This document shows positions 26,635 through 35,177 of a stretch of DNA of 64,000 nucleotides, one piece after another. Below the pieces are notes generated by a model. It made no database searches. It was not told the DNA's origin and saw nothing but the letters and a program-made list of their open reading frames with translations. Origin of the DNA: Brevundimonas basaltis (GTDB lineage: Bacteria > Pseudomonadota > Alphaproteobacteria > Caulobacterales > Caulobacteraceae); assembly GCF_014202075.1 (NCBI RefSeq), contig NZ_JACHFZ010000004.1:124001-188000 (forward strand), given 5' to 3'. The position numbers and the translations under genes are program-made. How positions within the stretch are numbered: position 1 is the stretch's first letter; every line of letters begins with the position of its first letter.

Positions 26635-26689
26635 TAGTTGGGGGGACCTCAGCAGCGCTGAAGATCGATTGGACCTGGCAGACAGGCAA

Positions 26690-26719
26690 ACGCCGCGCCC
26701 CGGGGAGGGAGCGCGGCGT
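26690..26719 (-). terminator. Hairpin downstream of the CsbD gene
   Basis: A 9-bp stem (ACGCCGCGC with GCGCGGCGT) closes a 12-base loop, about 20 bp beyond the csbD-like stop. On the minus strand it is followed by TTTG, so the U-tract is weak and termination strength is uncertain. Confidence 0.5.
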
Positions 26720-26737
26720 CGGTTGTTGTAAAGCGGA

Positions 26738-26923
26738 TTAGTGCCGCTTGTCGTCGCGGAGGCTGTCCTTCATGCCGCCGACCGTGTTCTGGACCTTGCC
26801 TTCGACCTGATCGGCCTTGCCTTCGGCCTTCAGCTTTTCATCGCCGGTGAGGTCGCCGGCCGCTTCCTTGGCCTTGCCGCCCATGTTCTTGGCAGCGCCT
26901 TCAACTCGATCATGATGGGGCAT
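26738..26923 (-). CDS. CsbD family stress protein
   Basis: The 61-residue, highly charged product reads HDRVEGAAKNMGGKAKEAAG, then DLTGDEKLKAEGKADQVEG and KVQNTVGGMKD, the full CsbD repeat pattern. CsbD proteins are small, probably disordered or helical stress-response proteins of unknown mechanism. The ATG at 26923 has AGGAGA upstream; the longer upstream frame is not used. It stands alone, with a hairpin after the stop. Confidence 0.93.
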   Translation of the reverse strand: MPHHDRVEGAAKNMGGKAKEAAGDLTGDEKLKAEGKADQVEGKVQNTVGGMKDSLRDDKRH

Positions 26924-27049
26924 CTGTGAATCTCCTGAAGCTCGCGGCGGGAGCGGCCGCGCATGGGGAATCAACCATTGGGCGGGCCGGACGTTCCCTT
27001 GCGGGGTCAATGGCTTGGTCACGATCGCGGCGCCGGGCCGCGACCGGCT

Positions 27050-27493
27050 TCAGCGCCCGCGCCGAAGCCACACCGCCACAGCCCAGGCATGGGCGTCGTG
27101 GCGCAGTTCGTTCAGGGCCGTGTGCGGTTCCAGCCAGACCAGTTCGTGGTCTGCCTCGACCCTGGCGGCGGGGTCGAGCGACAGCCGCTCGGCGACCCAG
27201 AAGCCGGCGATGTTGTTGACCGGGGTCCCGTCCGACCTGCGAAAATACTGGGCCGCCTCGGCGATCCTCCGGCCGGGGCGAACCGTCATGCCCGTCTCCT
27301 CGACGAATTCGCGGGTCAGGGCCTGTTCCTCGGTCTCGTCGCCGTCGAGCGCGCCGCCGGGCAGGTCGAAATAGCTGCCCTCGCCGCGGTCGACCCGGAC
27401 GCAGGCCAGCTTGCCGTCATGGAAGACGAGACCGAACGCGGTGGGCCGGGCGGCGTAATCGAGGCCGGGGTCGGGCTGGCCGAATTGAAGCAT
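27050..27493 (-). CDS. Nudix hydrolase
   Basis: The 147-residue product has the Nudix box as GGALDGDETEEQALTREFVE followed by ETGM (about residues 46-69), which fits the G-x5-E-x7-R-E-U-x-E-E-x-G-U consensus and binds the catalytic metals. The N-terminal strands TAFGLVFHDGKLACVRVDRG and the end of the fold are complete. It probably hydrolyses a nucleoside-diphosphate-linked substrate, but which is not evident. It lies 24 bp downstream of the histidine kinase gene on the same strand. Confidence 0.93.
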   Translation of the reverse strand: MLQFGQPDPGLDYAARPTAFGLVFHDGKLACVRVDRGEGSYFDLPGGALDGDETEEQALTREFVEETGMTVRPGRRIAEAAQYFRRSDGTPVNNIAGFWVAERLSLDPAARVEADHELVWLEPHTALNELRHDAHAWAVAVWLRRGR

Positions 27494-27517
27494 GGTCGGG
27501 ACTCCGGCGCGCGACGG

Positions 27518-28891
27518 TCAGAGGTCGAATGCGAGCCGGGCGCGCACGCCCGGGTGGGCCGGATCGTATTCGACCTTCGAGCGCAGACCGGAAGCCATGG
27601 CGGTGATGATCTTGCCGCCGAGGCCGGTGCCCTTCGGTTTGGCGTCGCCGAGGCCGGGGCCGTCGTCCTCGACCGTCAGCAGGGCCCGGCCGTTGTCGGG
27701 GTCGGGCTCGAGGACGATGCGAATTTCGCCGCCCTGTTCCGGGCCGTAGGCGTACTTGACCGCGTTGGTGACCAGCTCGGTGACGATGACCCCGATCGAC
27801 ACGGCCTGGTCGGTCGAGACCGCCAGGGGCTGCGCCTTCAGGGTCAGGGTCGGCGATCCGGCCCCCGGGGCGAGAGACTTGCCGAGCTCGGCGATCAGGC
27901 CTTCGAGATAGTCGTCCATGGCCACCGAAGACATGTCGTCGGAGGTGTAGAGGCGGCGGTGGACATGGGCCACGGCCTCGATCCGGGCCTGGGACTCCTT
28001 GAGCGCGGACCGGGCCCCGTCGTCCGCCAGATGGCGCTGCTGCATCGACATGAAGCTGGAGACCAGCTGCAGGGAGTTGCCGACGCGGTGGTTGACCTCG
28101 CGCAGCATGGCCTCCGCGCGGTCGCGGGCGAGGGTCAGCTGGGCGGTGCGGTCGCGGACCTGGGTCTCGAGCCCGGCGTTCATCCGGTCGAGGGTGTCGC
28201 GGGCGAGTTGGATCTCGCCGATGTAGCGGCGCACCAGCCAGACCATGATCCCGGCCAACACCAGCACCAGCAGTCCGCTGAGGGCGTTGGCCCACAGGGT
28301 CAGGCGCGAGCCGTGCTCCGACTGACGCGAACGGGAGTCGAGCCGGACCATCTCGATTTCGTCGACGGCGCCGATCCCGGCTCGGATGGTGGTCATCAGC
28401 TCCTGACCCCGGCCCGAACGGACCAGCTGGACGGCCTCGCCGGTGCGCCCGGTGCGGGACAGGGTGACCGACCGCTCCAGTTCCGCCAGCTTGTCGCGCG
28501 CTGCCTCGAGCATGACGGAGACCTGCGCCTCCAGCTGGGGGTCGTCGGCGGTCAGCCGCTCCAGTTCGTCCATCTGGTCCGGAACGGAGGTGGCGGCGCC
28601 GTTGTAGGGGGCGAGGAAGGCGGGATCGCCGGACAGCAGGAACCCCCTCTGCCCGGTCTCGGCGTCGACCAGGGAGAGCAGCAGCACGCCAGCGGCGCGG
28701 CGGACCTGCTGCGAGCGCTCGACCTGCTCGCTCAGGTCGGCGGTGCGCTGGATCATGACGAAGGTGGTCACGTTCGCCGCCAGCAGCAGCAGGATGGCGC
28801 CGGTCAGCAGGGCGACGATGGAGCGCCCGATGCTGGGCGTCCGCGCGAACCGGAGCAGGGCGGGCAGGGACGGGCGAACGGCCGAAAACAT
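27518..28891 (-). CDS. CHASE3 sensor histidine kinase (HisKA_2/HWE-like)
   Basis: The 457-residue membrane sensor kinase has transmembrane helix 1 at about 22-46, a periplasmic CHASE3-like sensor (AGVLLLSLVDAETGQRGFLL) to about residue 195, and transmembrane helix 2 at about 202-221. A cytoplasmic coiled linker follows. The phosphoacceptor is in MLREVNHRVGNSLQLVSSF (His268), which is the HisKA_2 form rather than classical HisKA. The ATPase domain has IVTELVTNAVKYAYG (N box) and VEDDGPGLGDAK followed by GTGLGGKII (G boxes). Such kinases often feed the general stress response PhyR pathway in alphaproteobacteria, but no regulator is next to it, so the partner is unknown. Confidence 0.9.
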   Translation of the reverse strand: MFSAVRPSLPALLRFARTPSIGRSIVALLTGAILLLLAANVTTFVMIQRTADLSEQVERSQQVRRAAGVLLLSLVDAETGQRGFLLSGDPAFLAPYNGAATSVPDQMDELERLTADDPQLEAQVSVMLEAARDKLAELERSVTLSRTGRTGEAVQLVRSGRGQELMTTIRAGIGAVDEIEMVRLDSRSRQSEHGSRLTLWANALSGLLVLVLAGIMVWLVRRYIGEIQLARDTLDRMNAGLETQVRDRTAQLTLARDRAEAMLREVNHRVGNSLQLVSSFMSMQQRHLADDGARSALKESQARIEAVAHVHRRLYTSDDMSSVAMDDYLEGLIAELGKSLAPGAGSPTLTLKAQPLAVSTDQAVSIGVIVTELVTNAVKYAYGPEQGGEIRIVLEPDPDNGRALLTVEDDGPGLGDAKPKGTGLGGKIITAMASGLRSKVEYDPAHPGVRARLAFDL

Positions 28892-29005
28892 CGGGCGCGA
28901 GCATTAGCGGCGCGTTTTGCCCTGTCCAGTCGCGTGAGGGGGGAAACCGTCCCCGTTTTGCGGAATTAAGGTAAAGGTCGTCGAGACACGGGTGGGAGCA
29001 GAAAT

Positions 29006-29713
29006 ATGGTTTGGTGGTGGTGGATCGCGCCGGCGCTGGTCGGGCTCATCGGGCTGGTGCTGCTGTTTCGCGGCGTCGCGGCGCTGTTCAGGGGGCGGTT
29101 TTTCGGCGGTCTTCTGGGCGGCGTCGGCGGCGCCGGCTTTCTCGCGGCGGCCATGATCGCGGCCCTGCTGGGCCTGGATGTGCAGACCTATTCCCGCCTG
29201 ACCTATGAGCGGCCCGTGGCGACCATAGAGACCCGCCAGCTCGGCCCGCAGTACTTCGAGGCCACGGTGATGCAGCCCGGCTCCGGCGAGGACGCCCCGG
29301 CTGTCAGCGACCTGTATCCCCTGCACGGCGACGAATGGCGGATCGAGGCCCAGGTCCTGAAATGGAAGCCGTGGGCCAATGTGCTCGGCCTGAACACCCA
29401 GTACCGGCTGGACCGGCTGTCGGGGCGCTACAGCTCGATCGAGCAGGAGATCGCCGGGGCGCGCAGCGTGCATCCGCTGACCGGCGGCGACGCCACGCCC
29501 GACTGGCTGCCCTGGAAGGTCAGCGCCTGGGACATGGCGCGGAAATACCGGGGCCGCGTCGATGCGGTCGACACCCTGTACGGCGGCGGCGCCTATATGC
29601 CGATGGCCGACGGGGCGAAGTATGAGGTGTGGATCACCCAGTCCGGCCTGATCGCCCGCCCCGCCAACGATGCGGCGCGGGCGGCCTCGGCGGGCGGCTG
29701 GACGCAGCCGTAG
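29006..29713 (+). CDS. Membrane protein of unknown function
   Basis: The 235-residue product starts MVWWWWIAPALVGLIGLVLL and has a second hydrophobic segment FGGLLGGVGGAGFLAAAMIA, so two transmembrane helices precede a soluble domain from about residue 60. That domain has YLRL-free beta-rich sequence with EWRIEAQVLKWKPWANVLGL and DTLYGGGAYMPMADG. Homologues of similar appearance are sometimes labelled efflux-pump related, but nothing in the sequence supports transport. Its 3' end faces flhA with only 9 bp between the stop codons. Confidence 0.78.
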   Translation: MVWWWWIAPALVGLIGLVLLFRGVAALFRGRFFGGLLGGVGGAGFLAAAMIAALLGLDVQTYSRLTYERPVATIETRQLGPQYFEATVMQPGSGEDAPAVSDLYPLHGDEWRIEAQVLKWKPWANVLGLNTQYRLDRLSGRYSSIEQEIAGARSVHPLTGGDATPDWLPWKVSAWDMARKYRGRVDAVDTLYGGGAYMPMADGAKYEVWITQSGLIARPANDAARAASAGGWTQP

Positions 29714-29722
29714 ACTTGGGGA

Positions 29723-31840
29723 TCAGACCGTCCCGATGGTCCGCAGACGCGCCTTGGGGTGGACCTCGTTCTGGCTCATGACGACGGTCTGGCCGCGGAA
29801 GCGTTCGATGATCGAGCGGACGTAGGGGCGGACCTGCGGGCCGGTCAGCAGGACGGCCGTATCGCCGGACATGGCGGCGCGCTCGAACACGTCGCGAACG
29901 GCGCGAATGAAGTCCTGCAACCGTGACGGGGCCATGGCCAGCTGCTTGTCCTCGCCCTGCCCCACCAGGGCCTCGGCGAAGGCCTGCTCCCAATCGGGCG
30001 ACAGGGTGACGATGGGCAAGGCGCCGTCGTCGCCCTTGTGCTGCCAGCACAGCTGACGCGCCAGCCGCGAACGGACGTGTTCGACCAGCGAGGTCACCGA
30101 CGAGGTGTGCGGCGCCGCCTCGGCCAGACCCTCGAGGATGGCCCCGAGATCGCGGATCGAGACCTTCTCGCGCAGCAACGACTGGAGCACGCGCTGCAGG
30201 GTGGTGACGGTGACGACCGTGGGGATCAGCTCCTCGACCAGCTTCTTCTCTTCCGGCCCCAGCTCACGCAGCAGCTTCTGGACCTCGGCGTAGGAGAGCA
30301 GTTCGGCCATGTTCTCCTTGAGGATTTCGGTCAAATGGGTGGTCAGCACCGTCGACGGGTCGACGATGGTGTAGCCCCGGAAGGTGGCCTCCTCGCGCAG
30401 GCTCTCGTCGATCCAGGTGGCGGGCAGGCCGAAGGCGGGCTCCTTGGTGTGTTCGCCGGGCAGCTCGACCTGGCGCCCGGCGGGATCCATGGCCATCAAC
30501 GAGCCGAGACGGACCTCGCCCGAGCCGGCCTCCATCTCCTTGATGCGGATGGCGTAGCCCTGGGTGCCGAGGCGCATGTTGTCGAGGATGCGCACCGATG
30601 GCATGACGAAGCCGTACTCCTGGGCCAGCGAACGGCGCAGGGCCCGGACCTGATCGGTCAGGCGGCGGCCCTCGAGATCATTGATCAGCGACAGCAAGGA
30701 ATAACCGAGCTCGATCTTGACCTCGTCGATGGTCAGGGCGGTGCCGATCGGCTCCTCGACGTCTTCCTTGGGGCTGGCGGCGGCGGCGGTCAGATCGGCT
30801 TCGGACGGCTGGGGCCTGAGCCGCTGACGGCCGAGGCGCCAGGCCATGAAGCCGGTCCCGATGGCGAGGGCGGCGAAGGGCAGCAGCGGCATGCCGGGGA
30901 TCAGGCCGATCAGGCCGGCGGCGCCGGAGACGACGCCGAGGCTGACGGGGTTGGTGGCCAGCTGGGCGACGAGGGCCTTGTCTGCCGTGCCCTCGACGCC
31001 CGCCTTGGACACGAGGAAGCCGGCGGCGATCGAGATGATGATGGCCGGGACCTGGGTCACCAGACCGTCGCCGATGGTCAGGGTGACGTAGGCGTTGGCC
31101 GCTTCGCCGATCGGCATCTGGTGCTGGACGACGCCGATCAGAATGCCGCCGATGACGTTGATGAAGACGATGATCAGGCCAGCGACGGCGTCGCCGCGGA
31201 CGAATTTCGAGGCACCGTCCATGGCCCCGAAGAAGGTCGATTCCTGCTCCAGCTCCTTGCGCCGGCGCTTGGCCCCCTCCTCGTCGACCAGACCCGAGGA
31301 CAGGTCGGCGTCGATGGCCATCTGCTTGCCCGGCATGGAGTCGAGGGTGAAGCGGGCCGAAACCTCGGCGATGCGGGTCGAACCCTTGGTGATGACCACG
31401 AAATTCACCACCAGGATGATGGCGAAGATGATGATGCCGATGATGAAGCTGCCGCCCATCATCAGGGCCCCGAAGGCCTCGATGACCTGACCGGCGCCGC
31501 CCGTGCCCTCGTTGCCATGGGTCAGAACCAGCCGGGTCGAGGCGAGGTTCAGGCCGAGGCGGAACAGGGTCGAGACCAGCAGGACGGTCGGGAAGATGGC
31601 GAAGTCCAGCGGCTTCTTCATCATCACCGCGGTCATCAGGATCAGCACGCTGGAGACCAGCGAGATCGCCAGCAGCACGTCCATCAGGAAGGCGGGGATG
31701 GGCAGGATCAGCAGCAGGATGACGCCGATGACGCCGACGGCCATGCCGACCTCGCCGCGCGCGACCCAGCCCATCATGTCGCGGCCGGTCGGACGGGCCA
31801 TGCCGTCCTTCATCATGGTGGAGGCGGGAACGTCGGTCAT
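29723..31840 (-). CDS. flhA: Flagellar biosynthesis protein FlhA
   Basis: FlhA is the export-gate component of the flagellar type III secretion system. Its membrane part has about eight helices in residues 30-340, and the large cytoplasmic domain forms the nonameric ring that docks chaperone-substrate complexes. The 705 residues include the cytoplasmic-loop signature VVITKGSTRIAEVSARFTLD, PGKQMAIDADLSSGLVDEEG and AMDGASKFVRGDAVAG, all diagnostic. The C-terminus ends in SQNEVHPKARLRTIGTV. It is the last gene of the flagellar cluster. Its ATG overlaps the stop of a beta-lactamase gene (ATGA), where Caulobacter has flbD directly upstream. Confidence 0.97.
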   Translation of the reverse strand: MTDVPASTMMKDGMARPTGRDMMGWVARGEVGMAVGVIGVILLLILPIPAFLMDVLLAISLVSSVLILMTAVMMKKPLDFAIFPTVLLVSTLFRLGLNLASTRLVLTHGNEGTGGAGQVIEAFGALMMGGSFIIGIIIFAIILVVNFVVITKGSTRIAEVSARFTLDSMPGKQMAIDADLSSGLVDEEGAKRRRKELEQESTFFGAMDGASKFVRGDAVAGLIIVFINVIGGILIGVVQHQMPIGEAANAYVTLTIGDGLVTQVPAIIISIAAGFLVSKAGVEGTADKALVAQLATNPVSLGVVSGAAGLIGLIPGMPLLPFAALAIGTGFMAWRLGRQRLRPQPSEADLTAAAASPKEDVEEPIGTALTIDEVKIELGYSLLSLINDLEGRRLTDQVRALRRSLAQEYGFVMPSVRILDNMRLGTQGYAIRIKEMEAGSGEVRLGSLMAMDPAGRQVELPGEHTKEPAFGLPATWIDESLREEATFRGYTIVDPSTVLTTHLTEILKENMAELLSYAEVQKLLRELGPEEKKLVEELIPTVVTVTTLQRVLQSLLREKVSIRDLGAILEGLAEAAPHTSSVTSLVEHVRSRLARQLCWQHKGDDGALPIVTLSPDWEQAFAEALVGQGEDKQLAMAPSRLQDFIRAVRDVFERAAMSGDTAVLLTGPQVRPYVRSIIERFRGQTVVMSQNEVHPKARLRTIGTV

Positions 31841-32739
31841 GCGCGGCCGAGCGTCTTCAGCGCGAGACGCGTGGCCTCAGCAATTACGGCGTCGCGGCGG
31901 CTTGCGGAGAGGTCGGAGGGCGCGTCGTAGTAGATTGCGATGTGGATCGGGTCGCCCGAAGGCGGGTTGATGACGCCGATGTCGTTGGTCTGACCGGTTC
32001 CACCCGTCCCCGTCTTGTGGGCGACGGTCCAGCCGGACGGAACTCCGCCCTTGATCCGGTTCGCGCCGGTCGGGCTGTCGATCATCCAGCGACGCAGGCG
32101 CGTCAGCATCGGCTCTTCGAGTCGCGGCTCCATGACGCCAGCGCCAAATACACGGCCCAGATTGGCGACCGCCTGGGACGGCGTGATCGTGTCCTTGTCG
32201 CCGTCCTTGCGGTTCATCATCGGCTCAAGCCGGTCGACGGTGGTGCTCTGGTCGCCAATCGACCGGTACCAGGCGCGAAAGGCGTCGATGCCCCCAAGCT
32301 CGCGGATCAGAATGTTGGCGGCCGGATTGTCGCTGATTTCGACCGTTCCCTTGCACAGCTGTTCGATCGTCAACGTCGAGCCGATGGCGGGCTCGGTGAC
32401 CGGCGCGTGGGAGACCATGTCGGCGGCGGTGATTGGGATAGCGCGGTCGAGCCGTTCCTCGCCGCGTTGAACGCGTTCCAGTGTGGCCGTCGCGAGGAAG
32501 GTCTTGAACGTCGAGCAGTAGTTGAAGCGCTCGTGGGCGCGCCAAAACGCCATATTCCAGTCGGATGCCTGCAGACCGATGCGGCCCCCGTCGGCGGCTT
32601 CCAGAGCGCTGAGATCCACCTCCCACGCCCCGGGGGTCTGACGGACCTCCGAAACGGGCGAGGCAGGCGCGAGGTCGCATCCTGCCAGCGCGAGCGCACC
32701 CATGCCGGTCAGGACGCTTCTGCGGTCCGCGCGGATCAT
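31837..32739 (-). CDS. Class A beta-lactamase, predicted lipoprotein
   Basis: The 300-residue product carries all class A active-site motifs: CSTFKTF (Ser76-x-x-Lys79), ISDNPAAN (Ser136-Asp-Asn138), RLEPMMN (Glu172, the omega-loop general base) and AHKTGTGG (Lys242-Thr-Gly). The N-terminus DRRSVLTGMGALALAGC has a twin-arginine-like start and a lipobox (Cys21), so it is probably a membrane-anchored periplasmic serine hydrolase. It begins 2 bp after the flbD stop and ends overlapping the flhA start by 4 bp. It appears fully integrated in the flagellar operon. Codon choice looks slightly less GC-rich than its flanks. The spectrum of drugs it hydrolyses cannot be read from the sequence. Confidence 0.93.
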   Translation of the reverse strand: MIRADRRSVLTGMGALALAGCDLAPASPVSEVRQTPGAWEVDLSALEAADGGRIGLQASDWNMAFWRAHERFNYCSTFKTFLATATLERVQRGEERLDRAIPITAADMVSHAPVTEPAIGSTLTIEQLCKGTVEISDNPAANILIRELGGIDAFRAWYRSIGDQSTTVDRLEPMMNRKDGDKDTITPSQAVANLGRVFGAGVMEPRLEEPMLTRLRRWMIDSPTGANRIKGGVPSGWTVAHKTGTGGTGQTNDIGVINPPSGDPIHIAIYYDAPSDLSASRRDAVIAEATRLALKTLGRA

Positions 32740-32741
32740 GG

Positions 32742-34139
32742 TCAGGCGGCCGCGTAGCCGGAGGCGGCGACGCCGGACTGGGGCGCCGGGATCGAGGTCC
32801 CGTCGTCGGCGTATTCGTTCAGCTTGTTGCGCAGGGTGCGGATCGAGATGCCGAGGATGTTGGCCGCGTGGGTGCGGTTGCCGAGGCAGTGCGACAGGGT
32901 GTCGAGGATCAGCGTCTTCTCCATCTGCGCCACCGTCTGGCCGACGTGGGCGCGGGTGACGGCGTCGGCGACATGGGCGGCGCGGCCGGCGGGGCCGGCG
33001 TCATGGACCGCGGCGCCGTGCGCGCCCGCGCTGAGCGGCTGGCCATCCGGCAGGCGGATGGCGTCGACGTCGATCTCCGGCCCGACCGCCAGCAGCACGG
33101 CGCGGTGCATGGCGTTCTCCAGCTCGCGGACGTTGCCGTTCCAGCGGTGCGAGACGAGGGCGCGCTTCGCGTCGGCCGAGATCGGCTTGACCGGCACGCC
33201 GTTGGCGGCGGCGTATTTCTTGACGAAGTGGTCGGCCAACACCGCGATGTCGCCCGGCCGCTCGCGCAGGGCCGGCAGGCGCAGGTTCACGACGTTGAGG
33301 CGGTAGAGCAGGTCCTCGCGGAAGCTCCCCTCGGCGACCGACTTGGCCAGGTCGCGGTTCGAGGTGGCGATGATGCGAATGTCGACCGACACCGGCCTGG
33401 TCCCGCCGACGCGGTCGATGACCCGCTCCTGGATCGCGCGCAGCAGCTTGGCCTGCAGGCGGACGTCCATCTCGGAGATTTCGTCAAGCAGCAGGGTGCC
33501 GCCGTCGGCCTCCTCGAACTTGCCGATGCGGCGGGCCATGGCGCCGGTGAAGGCCCCCTTCTCGTGGCCGAACAGCTCGGATTCCAGCAGGTTGTCGGGG
33601 ATGGCGGCGCAGTTGACGCTGATGAAGGGGCGCTCCGACCGCTTCGATCCGGCGTGGAGGTAGCGGGCCATGACCTCCTTGCCGACGCCGCTTTCGCCGG
33701 TGATCAGGATCGAGGCCTCGGACCGCGCCACCTGATCGGCCAGTTGCAGGACGGCCTTCATCGACGGATCGGCCGAGATCATGGGGCGCTCGTCGTCGGC
33801 GACGGCCGACAGGACGGCGGCGATCAGATCGGCCTCGGGCGGCAGGGGGATGAACTCCTTGGCGCCGGCCCGGATGGCGTTGGCGGCGTCCGTGGCGTCG
33901 GCGTCGACCCCGCAGGCGACCACCGGCACATGGATGCGCTCGTTCTCGTTGGCCGCGATCAGGGCCGCGATATCGACCCGATAGTCGACCATCAGCAGGT
34001 CGGCTCCCTGCCCGCGCCGGAGCTGTTCCGTCGCCTGGTCGCCGCGCTCGACGTGGCTGACCTTGGCGCCGTGCGCCATGGCCATCTTCACCGCCGTCGC
34101 CAGCTGTCCGCTGAGCCTGCCAACCACCAGAAGCCGCAT
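32742..34139 (-). CDS. flbD: Sigma-54-dependent flagellar regulator FlbD
   Basis: In Caulobacter FlbD activates late flagellar genes with sigma-54 and represses fliF. The 465 residues comprise a receiver-like domain (1-115), the AAA+ sigma-54 activator domain (about 130-365) and a Fis-type helix-turn-helix (GNRTHAANILGISIRTLRNK). Walker A is GESGVGKEVMA, the GAFTGA loop reads KGAFTGAMARR, and Walker B lies in LLDEISEMD. The receiver is degenerate: the acidic pocket reads LLVVGRLSG instead of a double Asp, and the usual Lys position is in FIPLPP. This matches FlbD being controlled by the partner FliX. FliX is not in the window. Confidence 0.95.
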   Translation of the reverse strand: MRLLVVGRLSGQLATAVKMAMAHGAKVSHVERGDQATEQLRRGQGADLLMVDYRVDIAALIAANENERIHVPVVACGVDADATDAANAIRAGAKEFIPLPPEADLIAAVLSAVADDERPMISADPSMKAVLQLADQVARSEASILITGESGVGKEVMARYLHAGSKRSERPFISVNCAAIPDNLLESELFGHEKGAFTGAMARRIGKFEEADGGTLLLDEISEMDVRLQAKLLRAIQERVIDRVGGTRPVSVDIRIIATSNRDLAKSVAEGSFREDLLYRLNVVNLRLPALRERPGDIAVLADHFVKKYAAANGVPVKPISADAKRALVSHRWNGNVRELENAMHRAVLLAVGPEIDVDAIRLPDGQPLSAGAHGAAVHDAGPAGRAAHVADAVTRAHVGQTVAQMEKTLILDTLSHCLGNRTHAANILGISIRTLRNKLNEYADDGTSIPAPQSGVAASGYAAA

Positions 34140-34175
34140 CGGTCTTCTCCTCTAATCTCTACAACCGGCTGCCGA

Positions 34176-34508
34176 TCAGGCGCCGGAATCTTCCGTCTTG
34201 ATGATCTCCGTCATGGTCACGCCGAGACGGTCCTCGACCACCACGACCTCGCCGCGAGCGACCAGCCGGTTGTTGACGAAGATGTCGATGGCCTCGCCGA
34301 CCTTGCGGTCCAGCTCCAGCACCGAACCGCGGTTCAGCTTGAGCAGCTGGGCCACCGACATGTGCGCCTTGCCGAGCACGGCGGAGATGTTGACGGGCAC
34401 GTCAAAGACCGGCGCCAGGTCGCTGGCGGTCTTGTCGGTCGCCTCGTCGTTGACGGTGATCGCGGTGGAGTCGGCGAACTCCTCCAGGGCCATGGTGTCG
34501 GACGCCAT
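34176..34508 (-). CDS. fliN: Flagellar motor switch protein FliN
   Basis: C-ring protein of 110 residues, within the FliN size range. A short N-terminal region precedes the SpoA domain: FDVPVNISAVLGKAHMSVAQ, then LLKLNRGSVLELDRKVGEAI and DIFVNNRLVARGEVVVVEDR. FliN with FliM and FliG switches rotation direction; fliM is not in this block. It lies between fliH and flbD, as in Caulobacter, and overlaps fliH at the junction by one base. It is followed by 36 bp and flbD. Confidence 0.96.
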   Translation of the reverse strand: MASDTMALEEFADSTAITVNDEATDKTASDLAPVFDVPVNISAVLGKAHMSVAQLLKLNRGSVLELDRKVGEAIDIFVNNRLVARGEVVVVEDRLGVTMTEIIKTEDSGA

Positions 34509-35176
34509 TACGGCCTCCCTTCCGTTGTCGGTTCGGGGGTGAGGATTTCAGCGTGGCCGGCCTCGGCTGCGAGGGCGGAGTCGAGCGCCTCGCGCATGCG
34601 GGCGAAGGCGGCCCCGGGTTCGAATTCAGCGCGGCCGTCGGCCCACTCCAGCTGGAAGGCGGCGACCGGCAGATCGGCGTCCTCGCGGAAGGCCACCACG
34701 CCGGTGAAGCCGGCGTCGGCGCACAGCCGTTCGACGTGGGCGCGGCTGGCGTCGTCAAGCGGGCCCGAGCGGATAACGAGGCGGGGCGCGGCGTCGATTT
34801 CCTGACCGAGCGCCTCCAGCGCCGCCTGCAGCGGCCCGGTCGGGAACCGGTCCAACGCCGCGGCGGCGACGACGCGGGCGGCGGCCAGCGCCAGCTCGGC
34901 TGACTGCTCGCGGTGGGCGATGGCGATCCGGGTCAGGGACGGCACGGCGGCGGTCAGGGCCTCGCCGATCGCCGACAGGGCCATGGCCTGAAGGCTGGCG
35001 GCCTCGGCGAGGGCGGCGTTGCGCGCCTCCAGCCGGGCGTCGGCCAGCAGGGCCTCGACTTCCTCCGGACTCCAGGCGCGCTTCGTCGGGCGGAAGGCCG
35101 ACGCCTGGACGACGACGCCCGAGGCGTCGAACTCGGTGTCGAAGACGAACGGGGTGCTGACGGGTTGAGCGGTCAT
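34508..35176 (-). CDS. fliH: Flagellar assembly protein FliH (FlbE)
   Basis: The 222-residue product holds the position of flbE/fliH in the Caulobacter cluster. FliH binds the export ATPase FliI and regulates it. An N-terminal segment is followed by an Ala/Glu/Leu-rich coiled coil (EEVEALLADARLEARNAALA) and a C-terminal domain ending with AGFTGVVAFREDADLPVAAF and LEWADGRAEFEPG, the FliH/YscL-type end. Sequence conservation in this family is low, so the call rests on context as well as this C-terminus. It lies directly after fliG (1 bp gap). Confidence 0.88.
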   Translation of the reverse strand: MTAQPVSTPFVFDTEFDASGVVVQASAFRPTKRAWSPEEVEALLADARLEARNAALAEAASLQAMALSAIGEALTAAVPSLTRIAIAHREQSAELALAAARVVAAAALDRFPTGPLQAALEALGQEIDAAPRLVIRSGPLDDASRAHVERLCADAGFTGVVAFREDADLPVAAFQLEWADGRAEFEPGAAFARMREALDSALAAEAGHAEILTPEPTTEGRP

Positions 35177-35177
35177 G

